A stretch of 64,000 bases of DNA. Source: Arthrobacter sp. DWC3 (lineage in GTDB: Bacteria; Actinomycetota; Actinomycetes; Actinomycetales; Micrococcaceae). The notes beneath the pieces are model-generated. The model had not been told where the DNA came from. It did no database searches and was given only the letters and a program-made list of their open reading frames with translations. Below, piece after piece: positions 26,330-34,936 of this stretch. How positions within the stretch are numbered: position 1 is the first letter of the stretch; each line of letters opens with the position of its first letter. The stretch is from NCBI RefSeq assembly GCF_002929375.1, contig NZ_PJIP01000014.1:35682-99681 (forward strand), given 5' to 3'. A program made the translations under genes and the position numbers.

Positions 26330-27444
26330 CGCACCCACGCTCCTTTCTCTTTCAGAATCGGCTCCGGATCGAGGTTCCAGCCCTGATACGGGTAGACGAC
26401 CTCCGGTGCTTCCGGCTTGTACATCTCGACGTGCAGGTGTGTGGCGACCAGCCCGAGGCCAGCCTTATTGCCCTCGGTGCCGACGACATCGCCACGCTTC
26501 AACCTGTCCCCCACGGCCACGCTGTAGGCGTTGAGGTGGCAGAACGCGAACCCGAAATCGGGATCGTCGCCGTCCTCCTTGGCGATCACGCACCCGTCCT
26601 TATCGTTGAAGCCCGTAATGCGCAGGTCGGTCGGTGCGATCACCGGGCCGCCGTTACCGGTGCCGGCCCCCGGGGTCGAGAGGTCAACCCCGACGTGGTC
26701 CTGCGCCCATGCGGGCAGGCCCGGAACATTGCGATGCCCGTAGCCGGAGGTGAACACCCCACCCGGAAGCGGGTTGGTCCACTCGCCGTCACCGAGGTCG
26801 CCATCCCACGCGACGGTGCCCGCCGGTGCCGTGCAGTCGGCAGAGAACTCGCCCTGCCCGGAGGAGAGGATCTTCTCGACGTACTGCTGGGTCTCCGTGA
26901 ACGCCGGTATGCCCTTGGTTGCCTGCACGGCACCGGGGCCAGCGTTGTAGGCGGCGAGGGTCAGCCGCACCAGCAGATCGGCGTCATCGCCGGCCAGCGG
27001 CTGCACCTGCTCTTTCAGGGCTGCCATGTAGCGGCCGTAGGCAGGGATCGCATCCTCGGCTGAGAACGGGTCACCGCCCTCCCCGTACATGGCCCAGGTG
27101 CCGGGCATAAACTGAGCCACGCCCTGAGCCCCTGCAGGGCTCCGAGCACCTTCGTTCCAACCCGATTCCTGCTTCAGCTGTGCCGCCACCACGCTCGTCG
27201 GCAGACCCGCTGTCTTCGCGGCAGCGTCGACCAGATCACCCCAGCCGTTCGGGATGACCGGCGTCGACGTGACATCACCGACGGTTTCACTGACTGCCGA
27301 GACGACGCACGCAGCGGGCCTCTCCTCTTTCTGCGTGAGGATCGCAGCACCGGCGACGCCCACGACGGGCAGGCCAGCCAGCAGAGGCACAAGAATCACC
27401 AGGGCCAGTAGCGGGGACGCTCCGCGCTTCTCGTCCTCCTCCAC
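26326..27444 (-). CDS. Bifunctional lytic transglycosylase / M23 peptidase
   Basis: This 372-residue protein has an N-terminal membrane anchor (about 13-34), then a soluble lytic transglycosylase domain (about 70-180: QLKQESGWNEGARSPAGAQG with catalytic Glu, FMPGTW, LAAYNAGPGAV). A C-terminal M23/LytM metallopeptidase domain (about 225-365) carries SGYGHRNVPG, HVGVD and HLHVEMY, which supply the zinc ligands. It cuts both glycan strands and peptide cross-links of peptidoglycan, the role of VirB1/TcpG-type enzymes in opening the wall for a conjugation channel. It is the first gene of the minus-strand operon; its promoter should lie in 27445-27618. Confidence 0.92.
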   Translation of the reverse strand: MEEDEKRGASPLLALVILVPLLAGLPVVGVAGAAILTQKEERPAACVVSAVSETVGDVTSTPVIPNGWGDLVDAAAKTAGLPTSVVAAQLKQESGWNEGARSPAGAQGVAQFMPGTWAMYGEGGDPFSAEDAIPAYGRYMAALKEQVQPLAGDDADLLVRLTLAAYNAGPGAVQATKGIPAFTETQQYVEKILSSGQGEFSADCTAPAGTVAWDGDLGDGEWTNPLPGGVFTSGYGHRNVPGLPAWAQDHVGVDLSTPGAGTGNGGPVIAPTDLRITGFNDKDGCVIAKEDGDDPDFGFAFCHLNAYSVAVGDRLKRGDVVGTEGNKAGLGLVATHLHVEMYKPEAPEVVYPYQGWNLDPEPILKEKGAWVR

Positions 27445-27618
27445 GACTACCTCCCCCTGGTGTGATAGGCACAGACTGTTAGGGCGTGCACGGTAAAATT
27501 TGAGATGTAAGGCTAGAGGAGTGACACCAATTCCTTAGTTATCAGAATAGCTTAGATTCTGACATCAAGCCTATACGTGCGTGTCGTGCCCATTGAGAGA
27601 TCTCATGAAGGAGGTGCT

Positions 27619-28347
27619 GTGTCTGTTTCTGGTTCCGACTTCAAGCAATGGCTCGAACGACACGGCATCAGCACCTCAGCAAGTGAGCTGGGCCGTCTGA
27701 CCGGATTGCACCGCGTCACGGTGGGCAATCAGATCCGGCGCGGCAACGTCCCCGAGACGACCATCGTCGGTGTGGCTCGAGGTATCGGCATTCATCCCAT
27801 CGCGGCGCTGGCGGACTTCAAGGAGTACAAGGACCTCGACAGCCGGCCCCGCACACCAACAGCCGCGGAAGTGCTCAGCCAGGTCCACCACGCCGACCTC
27901 ATGGTCGAGCTGCAGCACCGCTTCCACGAAGACCTGTTCCCACGGAACGACAGGGTCAAGATCGGCTTCCCGCACGACGGCTCTCACCGCGCATGGATTG
28001 ACGCCATCGACACCGGGGATGTTCGTCACGACGTTGCCGAGAAAACGGAAACGGCAATCACCTATCTGTTCAGCCAGCTCTCGGAGAACAAGCTCACCCC
28101 CATCCAGGCTGTCACCGCTGCACGGGTCAGCGGGACATCCATGGTCGCGGGGCTTGTCGTCGTCGGACTCATCACCATGGAAGAAGGCGACTGGCCCGAA
28201 GACATCCGGGAAACCGCCCTGATGGTGATGAAAAACGAGGACCTGGTCGAGCTCATCCAGCAACGCCTAAACCTCCTCCAGCGCCGCCTCCGGCAGCGCA
28301 AGGAAGCCCTCGAATACGCGGAGAAACTAACGGATCTGATCGGATGA
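27619..28347 (+). CDS. Helix-turn-helix regulator
   Basis: I start it at GTG 27619 because AAGGAGG (27608-27614) is four bases upstream, giving 242 residues. The N-terminal HTH (about 1-55) reads FKQWLERHGISTSASELGRLTGLHRVTVGNQIRRGNVPE; a longer helical part follows and ends in a coiled-coil-like, Gln/Arg-rich stretch RLNLLQRRLRQRKEALEYAEKL. It is divergent from the conjugation operon and followed, with ATGA overlap, by an integral membrane protein. I infer a regulator of the divergent transfer operon or of its own partner. Confidence 0.78.
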   Translation: MSVSGSDFKQWLERHGISTSASELGRLTGLHRVTVGNQIRRGNVPETTIVGVARGIGIHPIAALADFKEYKDLDSRPRTPTAAEVLSQVHHADLMVELQHRFHEDLFPRNDRVKIGFPHDGSHRAWIDAIDTGDVRHDVAEKTETAITYLFSQLSENKLTPIQAVTAARVSGTSMVAGLVVVGLITMEEGDWPEDIRETALMVMKNEDLVELIQQRLNLLQRRLRQRKEALEYAEKLTDLIG

Positions 28348-29114
28348 ACGACAGCATCTACGTCATCTCAGTCAGCTTCATGCTGATCCTGCTCGGTGGC
28401 CTGACATTCCACCGACTGACGGCCAAGAGGACACCGGAAGGATCTAGAGCACTACTGCGACCCAGCGGTCGGCTCGCCCTCATGGGGATCCTGCTGACCG
28501 CGGCTTACGTCTTTTCCATGCCCGGCGTCTATCAGTTCCTGGAAATCTTCGTGCCTATTTCCAACGGCACCGACTTCATCGCGAAATGCTGCGCGATGGG
28601 AGCTGTAGCGGTCCTCGGCGTCCACCTCGCCATCGCCTACGGCTCAGAGGCGGCCACCAGCTGGATCATTGGAAAGCGCGGCCTTCTGGTAGGCGTGATC
28701 GCGGCCTCCGGGGTGCTCTCCACGCTCCTCGCGGCCGACATCCCCGAAGCGTCACCCCGCTTGGAGATATACCAAGTGCAGCCCGCGGTGGAACTCAATG
28801 AGTGGATTGTCCTCGCCTACACCGCCTACGTACTGGCGCCGTTGCTGCTGCCGGTCTTCCGCGACAGCCGCAGGAACCCGATGCGCTTCGGGCGCCTGGC
28901 CTCGAGGCTGATCTTCGTTGGCTTCGTGCTCTCCATTGGACGCGCCCTCGCCTACCCACTGGAACTACACGCGGGGCCCGAAGCGTTCTACATCTTCGAG
29001 CTGGTCACGCACGTATCAACAGCCTGCGTCGTCCTCGGGCTGTGGGCCTTCGCCTTCGCCAAGTCACGCCAGCTAGCACGCAAGACCTTCGACATCGGCC
29101 TGTCGATCAAGTAA
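28344..29114 (+). CDS. Integral membrane protein (MAB_1171c-like)
   Basis: This 256-residue protein has about seven transmembrane helices and short loops. Its size and helix spacing resemble actinobacterial MAB_1171c-type proteins that are encoded next to HTH or ImmA/IrrE-type regulators on plasmids. It overlaps the regulator gene by 4 bases. I cannot assign a substrate or activity. A sensor or regulator role is suggested only by the neighbour. Confidence 0.62.
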   Translation: MNDSIYVISVSFMLILLGGLTFHRLTAKRTPEGSRALLRPSGRLALMGILLTAAYVFSMPGVYQFLEIFVPISNGTDFIAKCCAMGAVAVLGVHLAIAYGSEAATSWIIGKRGLLVGVIAASGVLSTLLAADIPEASPRLEIYQVQPAVELNEWIVLAYTAYVLAPLLLPVFRDSRRNPMRFGRLASRLIFVGFVLSIGRALAYPLELHAGPEAFYIFELVTHVSTACVVLGLWAFAFAKSRQLARKTFDIGLSIK

Positions 29115-29124
29115 GGAGTGGAAC

Positions 29125-29433
29125 ATGAACCAGACACCACCAGAGGCCAAGCAAGCTGTAGAGCGGATCCTGACTAAGGCGAACCCGGAAAACGATGCCG
29201 CCTACGCCGTCATCTTCCGTGCCGTGAAAATCTGCATCGAGGCCGGAATGAACCGCCGGCAGACTGCCCGGTACCTCGGCGTCTCCGCCCGCAGGATCGA
29301 CAAGCACGGCCAATACTTCCGCACCGCGAAGTCGGTCAGGACCATGTTCGGAGAAGCCTTCCGCTCCACCTCGATCGACGTCCCAGCAGAAGACGCCAAG
29401 GCGAAGCTGATCCAGTGGGCGTGGAAGAGCTAG
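29125..29433 (+). CDS. Small HTH-like protein
   Basis: This 102-residue protein is preceded by AAGGAG (29112-29117). The middle, AVKICIEAGMNRRQTARYLGVSARRIDKHGQYF, looks like a helix-turn-helix of resolvase/Fis type. It is the third gene of the short operon starting at 27619 and is followed by a hairpin. No exact family is recognised. Confidence 0.6.
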   Translation: MNQTPPEAKQAVERILTKANPENDAAYAVIFRAVKICIEAGMNRRQTARYLGVSARRIDKHGQYFRTAKSVRTMFGEAFRSTSIDVPAEDAKAKLIQWAWKS

Positions 29434-29456
29434 CCTCGCACTAATTGCTGTGAATC

Positions 29457-29487
29457 GAAGGACTGTGCCATATTGGTACAGTCCTTC
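29457..29487 (+). terminator. Hairpin after the regulator operon
   Basis: GAAGGACTGT … ACAGTCCTTC with perfect 10-bp arms and an 11-base loop, 23 bases after the stop at 29433. The tail CAATCG lacks a T-run, so it may be a terminator or an operator. Confidence 0.55.
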
Positions 29488-29767
29488 AATCGTTAGGAAG
29501 CCAGATGCAGCCCACCGGCAGAAAGGGGAGCGTGTCCCAAGACACGGCCACTCACGGCTCGCCCCTGCAAGGCGACCGCAAAACGACACAAAAACAGTTT
29601 TGCCGTAATGCTTCGTGGTGACTGACCGTGGTGTTAGGTTCGGAGTGTCCGGAAAGAAAACTGTTTTCGCTCACGCGAGAATCGAGACCGTAAGGTCGCT
29701 GGACATCTGGAACTGATCACGAAGCGAAGGCCCCTGAGGCCAGCAGATTCAAAGGACAGTGGTAATC
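29488..29767. promoter_or_regulatory. Leader region with two related palindromes
   Basis: The region holds AAAACAGTTTT (29591-29601) and GAAAACTGTTTTC (29656-29668), two near-palindromes built on AAAAC-N-GTTTT, 66 bases apart centre to centre. They lie upstream of the small DNA-binding-like gene and the replication gene. They could be operators or origin elements. No gene is recognised between 29434 and 29767. Confidence 0.45.
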
Positions 29768-30007
29768 ATGGCTGTGACAGCAGACGGTCGAGTTGGACCT
29801 GGCCGCAGGCACAAGGGTGACCGCAAGCTCATTGGCTTTCGCTTGGCGACGGAGAAGGCCAACACGGTGCGGGAGATCGCATCCGCTGAGGGCTTTGAGC
29901 ACGTCAGCGACTGGGTAGCCTCCGTTGTCGAAGATCGGATCCAGCACACCGACCTCACCAAGACCCACCAGCAGGAGGCTCTGCCTATCGGCCGCCTCGC
30001 CTCTTAA
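29768..30007 (+). CDS. Small basic protein, possible ribbon-helix-helix type
   Basis: I start it at ATG 29768 (MAVTADGRVGPGRRHKGDRK), with AAAGGA about 12 bases upstream; the alternative start three codons earlier is less likely. The 79-residue protein has a basic N-terminus, then LIGFRLATEKANTVREIASAEGFEHVSDWVASVVED, a beta-helix-helix pattern like CopG/Arc DNA-binding proteins. It is immediately upstream of the replication gene and is closed by a strong terminator. A copy-number or regulatory role is plausible but unproven. Confidence 0.6.
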   Translation: MAVTADGRVGPGRRHKGDRKLIGFRLATEKANTVREIASAEGFEHVSDWVASVVEDRIQHTDLTKTHQQEALPIGRLAS

Positions 30008-30013
30008 CGAAGA

Positions 30014-30038
30014 GAAGGCCCGCCGTAGGCGGGCCTTC
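30014..30038 (+). terminator. Intrinsic-type hairpin
   Basis: GAAGGCCCGCC-GTA-GGCGGGCCTTC, a perfect 11-bp stem with a 3-base loop, begins 6 bases after the stop of the small basic protein. Confidence 0.8.
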
Positions 30039-30203
30039 GAAGACTTCGACTCACAACCTGTGTTTGCTTGCCGGCTGATCAGGAAGTAAGTCCAACAAAC
30101 GCCTTTTCCCTTGGGAGGAGCGGACCTCTGTCATTCCTTCAGGAGGAATACCATCACTTTACCCCAGCATGGCTGGGCCTTGCCAGACTTACAGAGTTCG
30201 GGC

Positions 30204-32105
30204 GTGTCGCTTGTCAAAGACGAGCCCTCGGTCGTATGGGCTGCACTAGCACCCCTCCTGGCAGGTCAGCCCCGTGTGAGGCTGTCGCGAGACGCCGGTA
30301 GAAGCTACCCGCAGAAGTTCGAGCGGGATCTCACCGATGCCCTGCCGACCGTGCCCGCAGCTGTCCGCGTCTTCGGCAAGGACGGCTCCTGCCGCGCGCT
30401 CTTCTTCGACTTCGACGCCTCCAAGGGAGGCCTGGCCCAGGTCACAGCTGACGTCCGGGCCCTGCAGGAGTGGCTGCACCGCCTCGGCGCCCGCTGGATC
30501 GAGGACTTCTCCCCGAACGGCGGACGCCACGTCTACGTGCCGCTGGCCGACCCGGCGACCTTCACCGATGCCCGGGAGCTCGTAGAGGCGCTGGGCAACA
30601 GGCTTCCGAGCCTCGACAGGACGCCCCACCAAAACCTCCTCCACGGGTGCATGCGCGTGCCCGGGAGCCGGCACAAGACAGGCGGCCACCAGCAACTCGC
30701 CATGAGCCTGTCGATGGCCTACGACGTCGCACGCCGGCCCAACGCCTCGACTGTCTGGGCGGCGATGCGCCGTGACCTCCGGGACGAGATCCAGGCTGCC
30801 CGGGCCCTCCGCCTCGAAGCAGTGGCCCCCGTACTCGAAACGTCGACAGCGGACGCGATGGACGTCTCTTCGGCTCCCCGGATGTCCCAGGCAATGCAGA
30901 GTATCGCGCGCACAGGGCTGTACGACGCCAACCGCTACGGCAGCAACTCCGAGGCCCGCCAAGCAGTCATCACGGGAGCTGCTGCTGCCGGACTGGACGC
31001 CACCGACATCTATCGCCGCATGACCCAGGGGATTTGGCCCGGCCTCGCGTCCTTCTACGCCCGCTACAGCTCGGGCAACAGAGTCCAGGCACTTCAGCGC
31101 GACCTCGCTGCTTCACATCGGCACCTCAAATTGAAGGCCACGAACACCGCAAGGCAAAGCAGTAACCGCAAAAACCCCACTAGCCGGCCAAATACACAGC
31201 CGCCTGTACTACACCGTGGTAATTCCACGTTCGTCGATTCCGCCGCTGAGCATCGATTCATCAGGACCTGGCGAAACGCTGCATCGCTGGTTGAGCACAC
31301 CATGGGTTCCTCAAGGGCTGACCTCGCACGAAGGATGGTGCTCAGGGCATTGGGAGCCGCGGCACATATGACCGGGGGATCGGTCGTCGAGTTCGGGGTC
31401 CGATCATTGGCCGTTGCGACAGGGCTCGATCACACCACTGTGGCCGGTCATCTGCGCGCGCTTCGATCGGCAGCCAACCCCCTCATCGCCCTGCTCGAGA
31501 AGGCAAAGGGGACGCGGGGAGATCAGTACGAGCTCACCATCCCGAATCCGCTCAAAGACAGTGCCGGGGACCTGACCTGGAAGAAGGGCAAGCTGCACGC
31601 CCTCCGGCCTGCCTTCAGGGAGCTCGGATTCCCTGCCGCGTTCGTGTACGAGGCACTGGAAACATCGGCCACTCCCCTATCGACGGCTGAGCTCGTCCGC
31701 ATCACGCGGCTCTCCCGCACCACGGTCAGCGAGTCCCTCGAGATCCTCGCAGCGTGGAACCTCGCCACTCGCGGCCGCGCAGGATGGACCATGGAGGCTT
31801 CCACCAGCCTGGCCACGGTCGCCGAGTGCCTGGGCGTCCTGGAGGACGTCGCAGCACAGGTGAAGCTCTACAGGGTGCAGCGCGCAGTCTGGCGGGAATG
31901 GCTCGCGGGGCGTGCTCCGGATGCGCTGCTCCCCTCCCCCGATGACGACTACCCGTGGGAGACGTACGAGGGGCCGCCCGACGACCTATCCCTTGCGGAT
32001 TTGGCGTTCAGGCCGCGGGTTAATGCCGAAATTACAGAGTCCGGAAGATGCGAAGTGTCAGGCGCGGGAGTGGCGTCCGAACTTCGGAAGTTCGGCACTC
32101 CGTAG
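30204..32105 (+). CDS. Plasmid replication protein with primase-polymerase-like domain
   Basis: This protein of about 633 residues has an N-terminal archaeo-eukaryotic primase-like core: RALFFDFDASKGG gives the metal-binding D-x-D and SPNGGRHVYVPL the G-x-H nucleotide motif, with HGCMRVPGSRHKTGG further on. The C-terminal third contains two winged-helix-like parts (GLDHTTVAGHLRAL and TAELVRITRLSRTTVSESLEIL). This is the pattern of actinobacterial plasmid Rep proteins. The start is uncertain: GTG 30204 is listed and TTG 30111 is possible. A strong AGGAGGA at 30141-30147 points to an in-frame ATC at 30153, a rare start codon. The 3' end overlaps sequence of the repeat type that fills 33.5-34.7 kb. 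Confidence 0.8.
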   Translation: MSLVKDEPSVVWAALAPLLAGQPRVRLSRDAGRSYPQKFERDLTDALPTVPAAVRVFGKDGSCRALFFDFDASKGGLAQVTADVRALQEWLHRLGARWIEDFSPNGGRHVYVPLADPATFTDARELVEALGNRLPSLDRTPHQNLLHGCMRVPGSRHKTGGHQQLAMSLSMAYDVARRPNASTVWAAMRRDLRDEIQAARALRLEAVAPVLETSTADAMDVSSAPRMSQAMQSIARTGLYDANRYGSNSEARQAVITGAAAAGLDATDIYRRMTQGIWPGLASFYARYSSGNRVQALQRDLAASHRHLKLKATNTARQSSNRKNPTSRPNTQPPVLHRGNSTFVDSAAEHRFIRTWRNAASLVEHTMGSSRADLARRMVLRALGAAAHMTGGSVVEFGVRSLAVATGLDHTTVAGHLRALRSAANPLIALLEKAKGTRGDQYELTIPNPLKDSAGDLTWKKGKLHALRPAFRELGFPAAFVYEALETSATPLSTAELVRITRLSRTTVSESLEILAAWNLATRGRAGWTMEASTSLATVAECLGVLEDVAAQVKLYRVQRAVWREWLAGRAPDALLPSPDDDYPWETYEGPPDDLSLADLAFRPRVNAEITESGRCEVSGAGVASELRKFGTP

Positions 32106-32114
32106 TCCTGTAGG

Positions 32115-32702
32115 TCAATAGCGCGGGTCGAGGCCACAGGAAGCGCGGATCTCGTTCTCCGTCACTCCCCCGAGCTCGTCCTGGTGCTGCAATAGCAGGT
32201 CGATGGCGGTACGAATCAGGGTGTTGTCCGTGATGCGTTCCGGGCCCTTCTTCCCCTTGTTGATCTTCATGCGGAGCGTCGTCAGAGCCAGCACCTGGTC
32301 CCCGTAGACACGGACCTCCTTGCGGTCCATTTCCTCCCAAGACGGCTTCTTCGTGGCTTTGGGCTCCGCCACTGCGGCCCGCTCTCCCGCGGCCTTCTCG
32401 GGCTGCGGAGCCGTGTGCTTGGGCGCCGCCGGAACAGGCTCCTGCTGAGCGCTAGGAGCTGGCTCCAGGGCGGGCTCAACGGGCTCGGGAAGCGCCTGGG
32501 CCGATGGCCGGGCTGCTGATGGCTCCTGGACCGCCGTAGCGACTGCTGACGATGGTCCAGCCGGCGCGGCTCCGGGCAGAGTGGGCCCCACTCCCCTACC
32601 CGTGCTGCGATCTGCCTCGTCCTGCTGGTCGCGCTGCATGGCGGCAAGCATTTCCTGGCTGCCTTGGTTCAGCAGCCCCTTTAACCCCTTCTTGACCGCC
32701 AT
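32115..32702 (-). CDS. ParB-like partition partner
   Basis: This 195-residue protein has a short N-terminus (MAVKKGLKGLLNQGSQEML) and a long Ala/Pro-rich linker (about 35-110). The C-terminal RKEVRVYGDQVLALTTLRMKINKGKKGPERITDNTLIRTAIDLLL resembles a ribbon-helix-helix DNA-binding domain. It lies three bases after parA, the position of the centromere-binding protein in type Ib partition loci. The adjacent repeat array is its likely binding site; this is inferred. Confidence 0.72.
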   Translation of the reverse strand: MAVKKGLKGLLNQGSQEMLAAMQRDQQDEADRSTGRGVGPTLPGAAPAGPSSAVATAVQEPSAARPSAQALPEPVEPALEPAPSAQQEPVPAAPKHTAPQPEKAAGERAAVAEPKATKKPSWEEMDRKEVRVYGDQVLALTTLRMKINKGKKGPERITDNTLIRTAIDLLLQHQDELGGVTENEIRASCGLDPRY

Positions 32703-32705
32703 GAT

Positions 32706-33365
32706 CTACCTCGTCTCCTGGTTGGCCCAGATGCTCAAGAGCTCCCGGGCAACGTCCTTGTAGTCCGCGCCGGCCTTTTCGGCCGCCCGCGTCTTGTCAT
32801 AAGTGGTCACGACCTGACCGGTAAGCGGCGCCCGCTCGTGCACCTTGTAGGACCGCACATACGACTTGCAGACCTTCAGGCCGGCGTCGCGCAGCTCGTC
32901 CTGAGCGTCCGTGGCATCGACTAGGGACCTCGAGTCGACCTTCGTAATGACGACTCGGTAGTCCACGCCCCCGGGCTCGACAATGCTCTTAAACGTATTG
33001 ACCAGAGGCAGTATGGCCAGTGCCGTTGGCTCGGTCGGCAGGATCACGAAGTCCGAATTGGCCACGACGGCCTTTAGGACCGCCATGTTCTCCAGGTTTC
33101 CGGGAGTGTCGACGAAGATCGTGTCGTAATCCGCACCGCGTAGCTGAGCGAGGACCTCCACGTCCGTCTCCGCGACGACGTCGAAAGGCAGCCGGCGGTC
33201 GTCAGGAAGTTCTTCCGCCGTCGTCGCCCACGAGGTGACGGACAGCTGCGGATCAACGTCCACGACGAGCACGCGTGAGTGCTCGGCGACCACCGACGCC
33301 AGGTTCATGACGGTCGTGGACTTACCGGCGCCGCCCTTTTGGTTGATGACAGAGACAACTCTCAT
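32706..33365 (-). CDS. parA: Partition ATPase ParA
   Basis: This 219-residue protein is short, as in type Ib ParA. It has VISVINQKGGAGKSTTVMNL-type features at the N-terminus (deviant Walker A KGGAGKST), VLVVDVDPQLSVTSW and the Walker B-like TIFVDTPGNLENM. It moves plasmid copies apart together with the protein encoded directly downstream. The upstream 1.3 kb is a non-coding repeat array, the usual place for the centromere and parA promoter. Confidence 0.92.
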   Translation of the reverse strand: MRVVSVINQKGGAGKSTTVMNLASVVAEHSRVLVVDVDPQLSVTSWATTAEELPDDRRLPFDVVAETDVEVLAQLRGADYDTIFVDTPGNLENMAVLKAVVANSDFVILPTEPTALAILPLVNTFKSIVEPGGVDYRVVITKVDSRSLVDATDAQDELRDAGLKVCKSYVRSYKVHERAPLTGQVVTTYDKTRAAEKAGADYKDVARELLSIWANQETR

Positions 33366-33545
33366 GTCGCACGGATCCTTCGCTGCAATGACAAATGGTC
33401 CGGCTGCAGTAGGAATCTGCGTGCATTAGATGGAGCGGCCACAGAGCCACCCAAGGTACGGGACTTACAGAGTTCCAGCTGTCAACCGGCAAGCTAACGG
33501 ACCCAACCTACCAGTGGACTGCTCCCCCACCCCGGAAGAACCGCC

Positions 33546-34712
33546 GATGAGTTCCGACGTACCGAAGTCTGTAGGTTCGTACTTACGAAAATCCGGAGCT
33601 TCGAACTCCGGAACTACGAGAGTCTTGAATGTCCATGCTCGCCACGAGATCCTACGCCTGCGCGAGCCACAACCGTCAGCTCAAACTTCCGAAGTTCGGC
33701 ATATTGGAAGAACGGGAAATTGGAGCTGGACCGGGCGCTGTACCACCAGACTCCCGAGGTTCGTAGGCTGGCGGCCAGGTGTCGCTGAAGGGGCGAGAGC
33801 ACTGCCGAAGTGCCGAAGTTACTGAGTCCGGATTTTCGGAAGGACGGGGCCTGATCGACCCGTGGGTGGCTAGCTGGCGAGGGGCGGGAGCTTGGACCGC
33901 TGAGCTGTGAGCGGCCTCGCCACTTCCGGACTTCCGAAGTCCGGAAGGACCGGACTCTGACGGGTCGGACTCCGATGGTTGCGTACTTCCGAGGTCTGGG
34001 GCTTTTCGCCGGCACGTGCTCGAGTGTCGCACTGCCGAACTCCGGAAGTTCGAAAGGTCCAAAGCCCGGGCGCGCCTGGCCTCGGTGGTGATGATCTGCT
34101 GAGGGCTGGTGTTCCGTTCGATCGGGTCTGCTGCTGCCTGTACTGCCGAACTCCGGAAGTCCGAAAGGACCAAAATTCGGAACATTCCAATTTAGGTGTT
34201 CGCTGACTGCCAAGGTGAGGTCCGGGGCGGTTGCAGGTGCACATTGCCGAACTCCCGACGTTCGGAAGCGCAGATCCTCGGGACATCCTGACCCTGGTAG
34301 TTACGAACGGCCGAGGTCTGGTGTCTCGTGCCGGTACAGGGTCGAGCCGCCGGTTCGGCCGAACTTCCGAAGTTCGGAAGACACGGATCCCGGATCTCCC
34401 TGAGTGCGGAGGCTCCAAACTGCCGAGCTGCGGAAGGTTGCATGGACACGAGAGAAGGACGTCGGTACTGCCGAATTTCCGGAGTCTGGAAGCGCCGAAC
34501 TCCGGTACTGCTCGAGCCAGGCTAACCCCAAACGCGCGGGCTTGGAAGCTCCCCTAAGTGCAGACATCCGCGCCCGTACTGCCCAGCTTGCGGAGTTGAG
34601 AAGACGATGGTGTCGGAAGTTACGAACTGCGGAAGTTCGGGAGTGCCTTCCAGTATCCGTGCCGCCGCTGACCGTCGGCAGTACCGAACTTCCGAGGTTC
34701 GGAGATGCGATG
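33546..34712. repeat. Array of degenerate inverted repeats (candidate centromere/origin)
   Basis: This non-coding stretch contains about 18 copies of a degenerate inverted motif of the form ACTGCCGAACTCCGGAAGTT. Good copies are near 33681 (ACTTCCGAAGTTCGG), 33920, 34030, 34140, 34240, 34359, 34468 and 34680. Spacing is irregular, about 25-115 bases, often near 60 or 110. The sequence between copies is unrelated. A related copy, AACTTCGGAAGTTCGG, lies at the end of the rep gene (about 32087). The 14-mer GACTTACAGAGTTC occurs at both 30186-30199 and 33462-33475. A location beside parA and rep fits a centromere (parS-like) or iteron origin. ORFs that cross it are repeat artefacts. Confidence 0.75.
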
Positions 34713-34893
34713 TTTCAGCTGCCTCTGGATAGATTGACCGGCTGCGTGGAGAGCGTTTGCTCGAAGCTGGGGGGAGGGGCTGGAATGACTCGCTGTGGGC
34801 GGCCTGCGCGCGCTGCGACTTCGCAGCGGAGCGTCGGCGGTGGCTATGCCGTGAGGGCGTGAGCGGGCGAAGTAGGGCAATCCCGGGTACGAA

Positions 34894-34922
34894 AAAGCCC
34901 CGGCGGTGACGGCCGAGGCTTT
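34894..34922 (-). terminator. Intrinsic terminator of the minus-strand remnant gene
   Basis: On the minus strand, AAAGCCTCGGC … GCCGGGGCTTTTT forms an 11-bp stem with one mismatch and a 6-base loop, followed by five T residues. It begins 15 bases after the stop at 34937, which argues that the reading frame ending there is, or was, a true gene. Confidence 0.75.
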
Positions 34923-34936
34923 GACGTGCTGGCGGA

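Noticed and set aside
33614-34418. Overlapping ORFs with repeated FRTSEVR-type peptides
   Set aside because: The peptides are translations of the inverted-repeat motif in several frames on both strands, not proteins.
33546-34712. Possible CRISPR array
   Set aside because: Repeat units are degenerate, of unequal length and unevenly spaced, and no cas gene is present.
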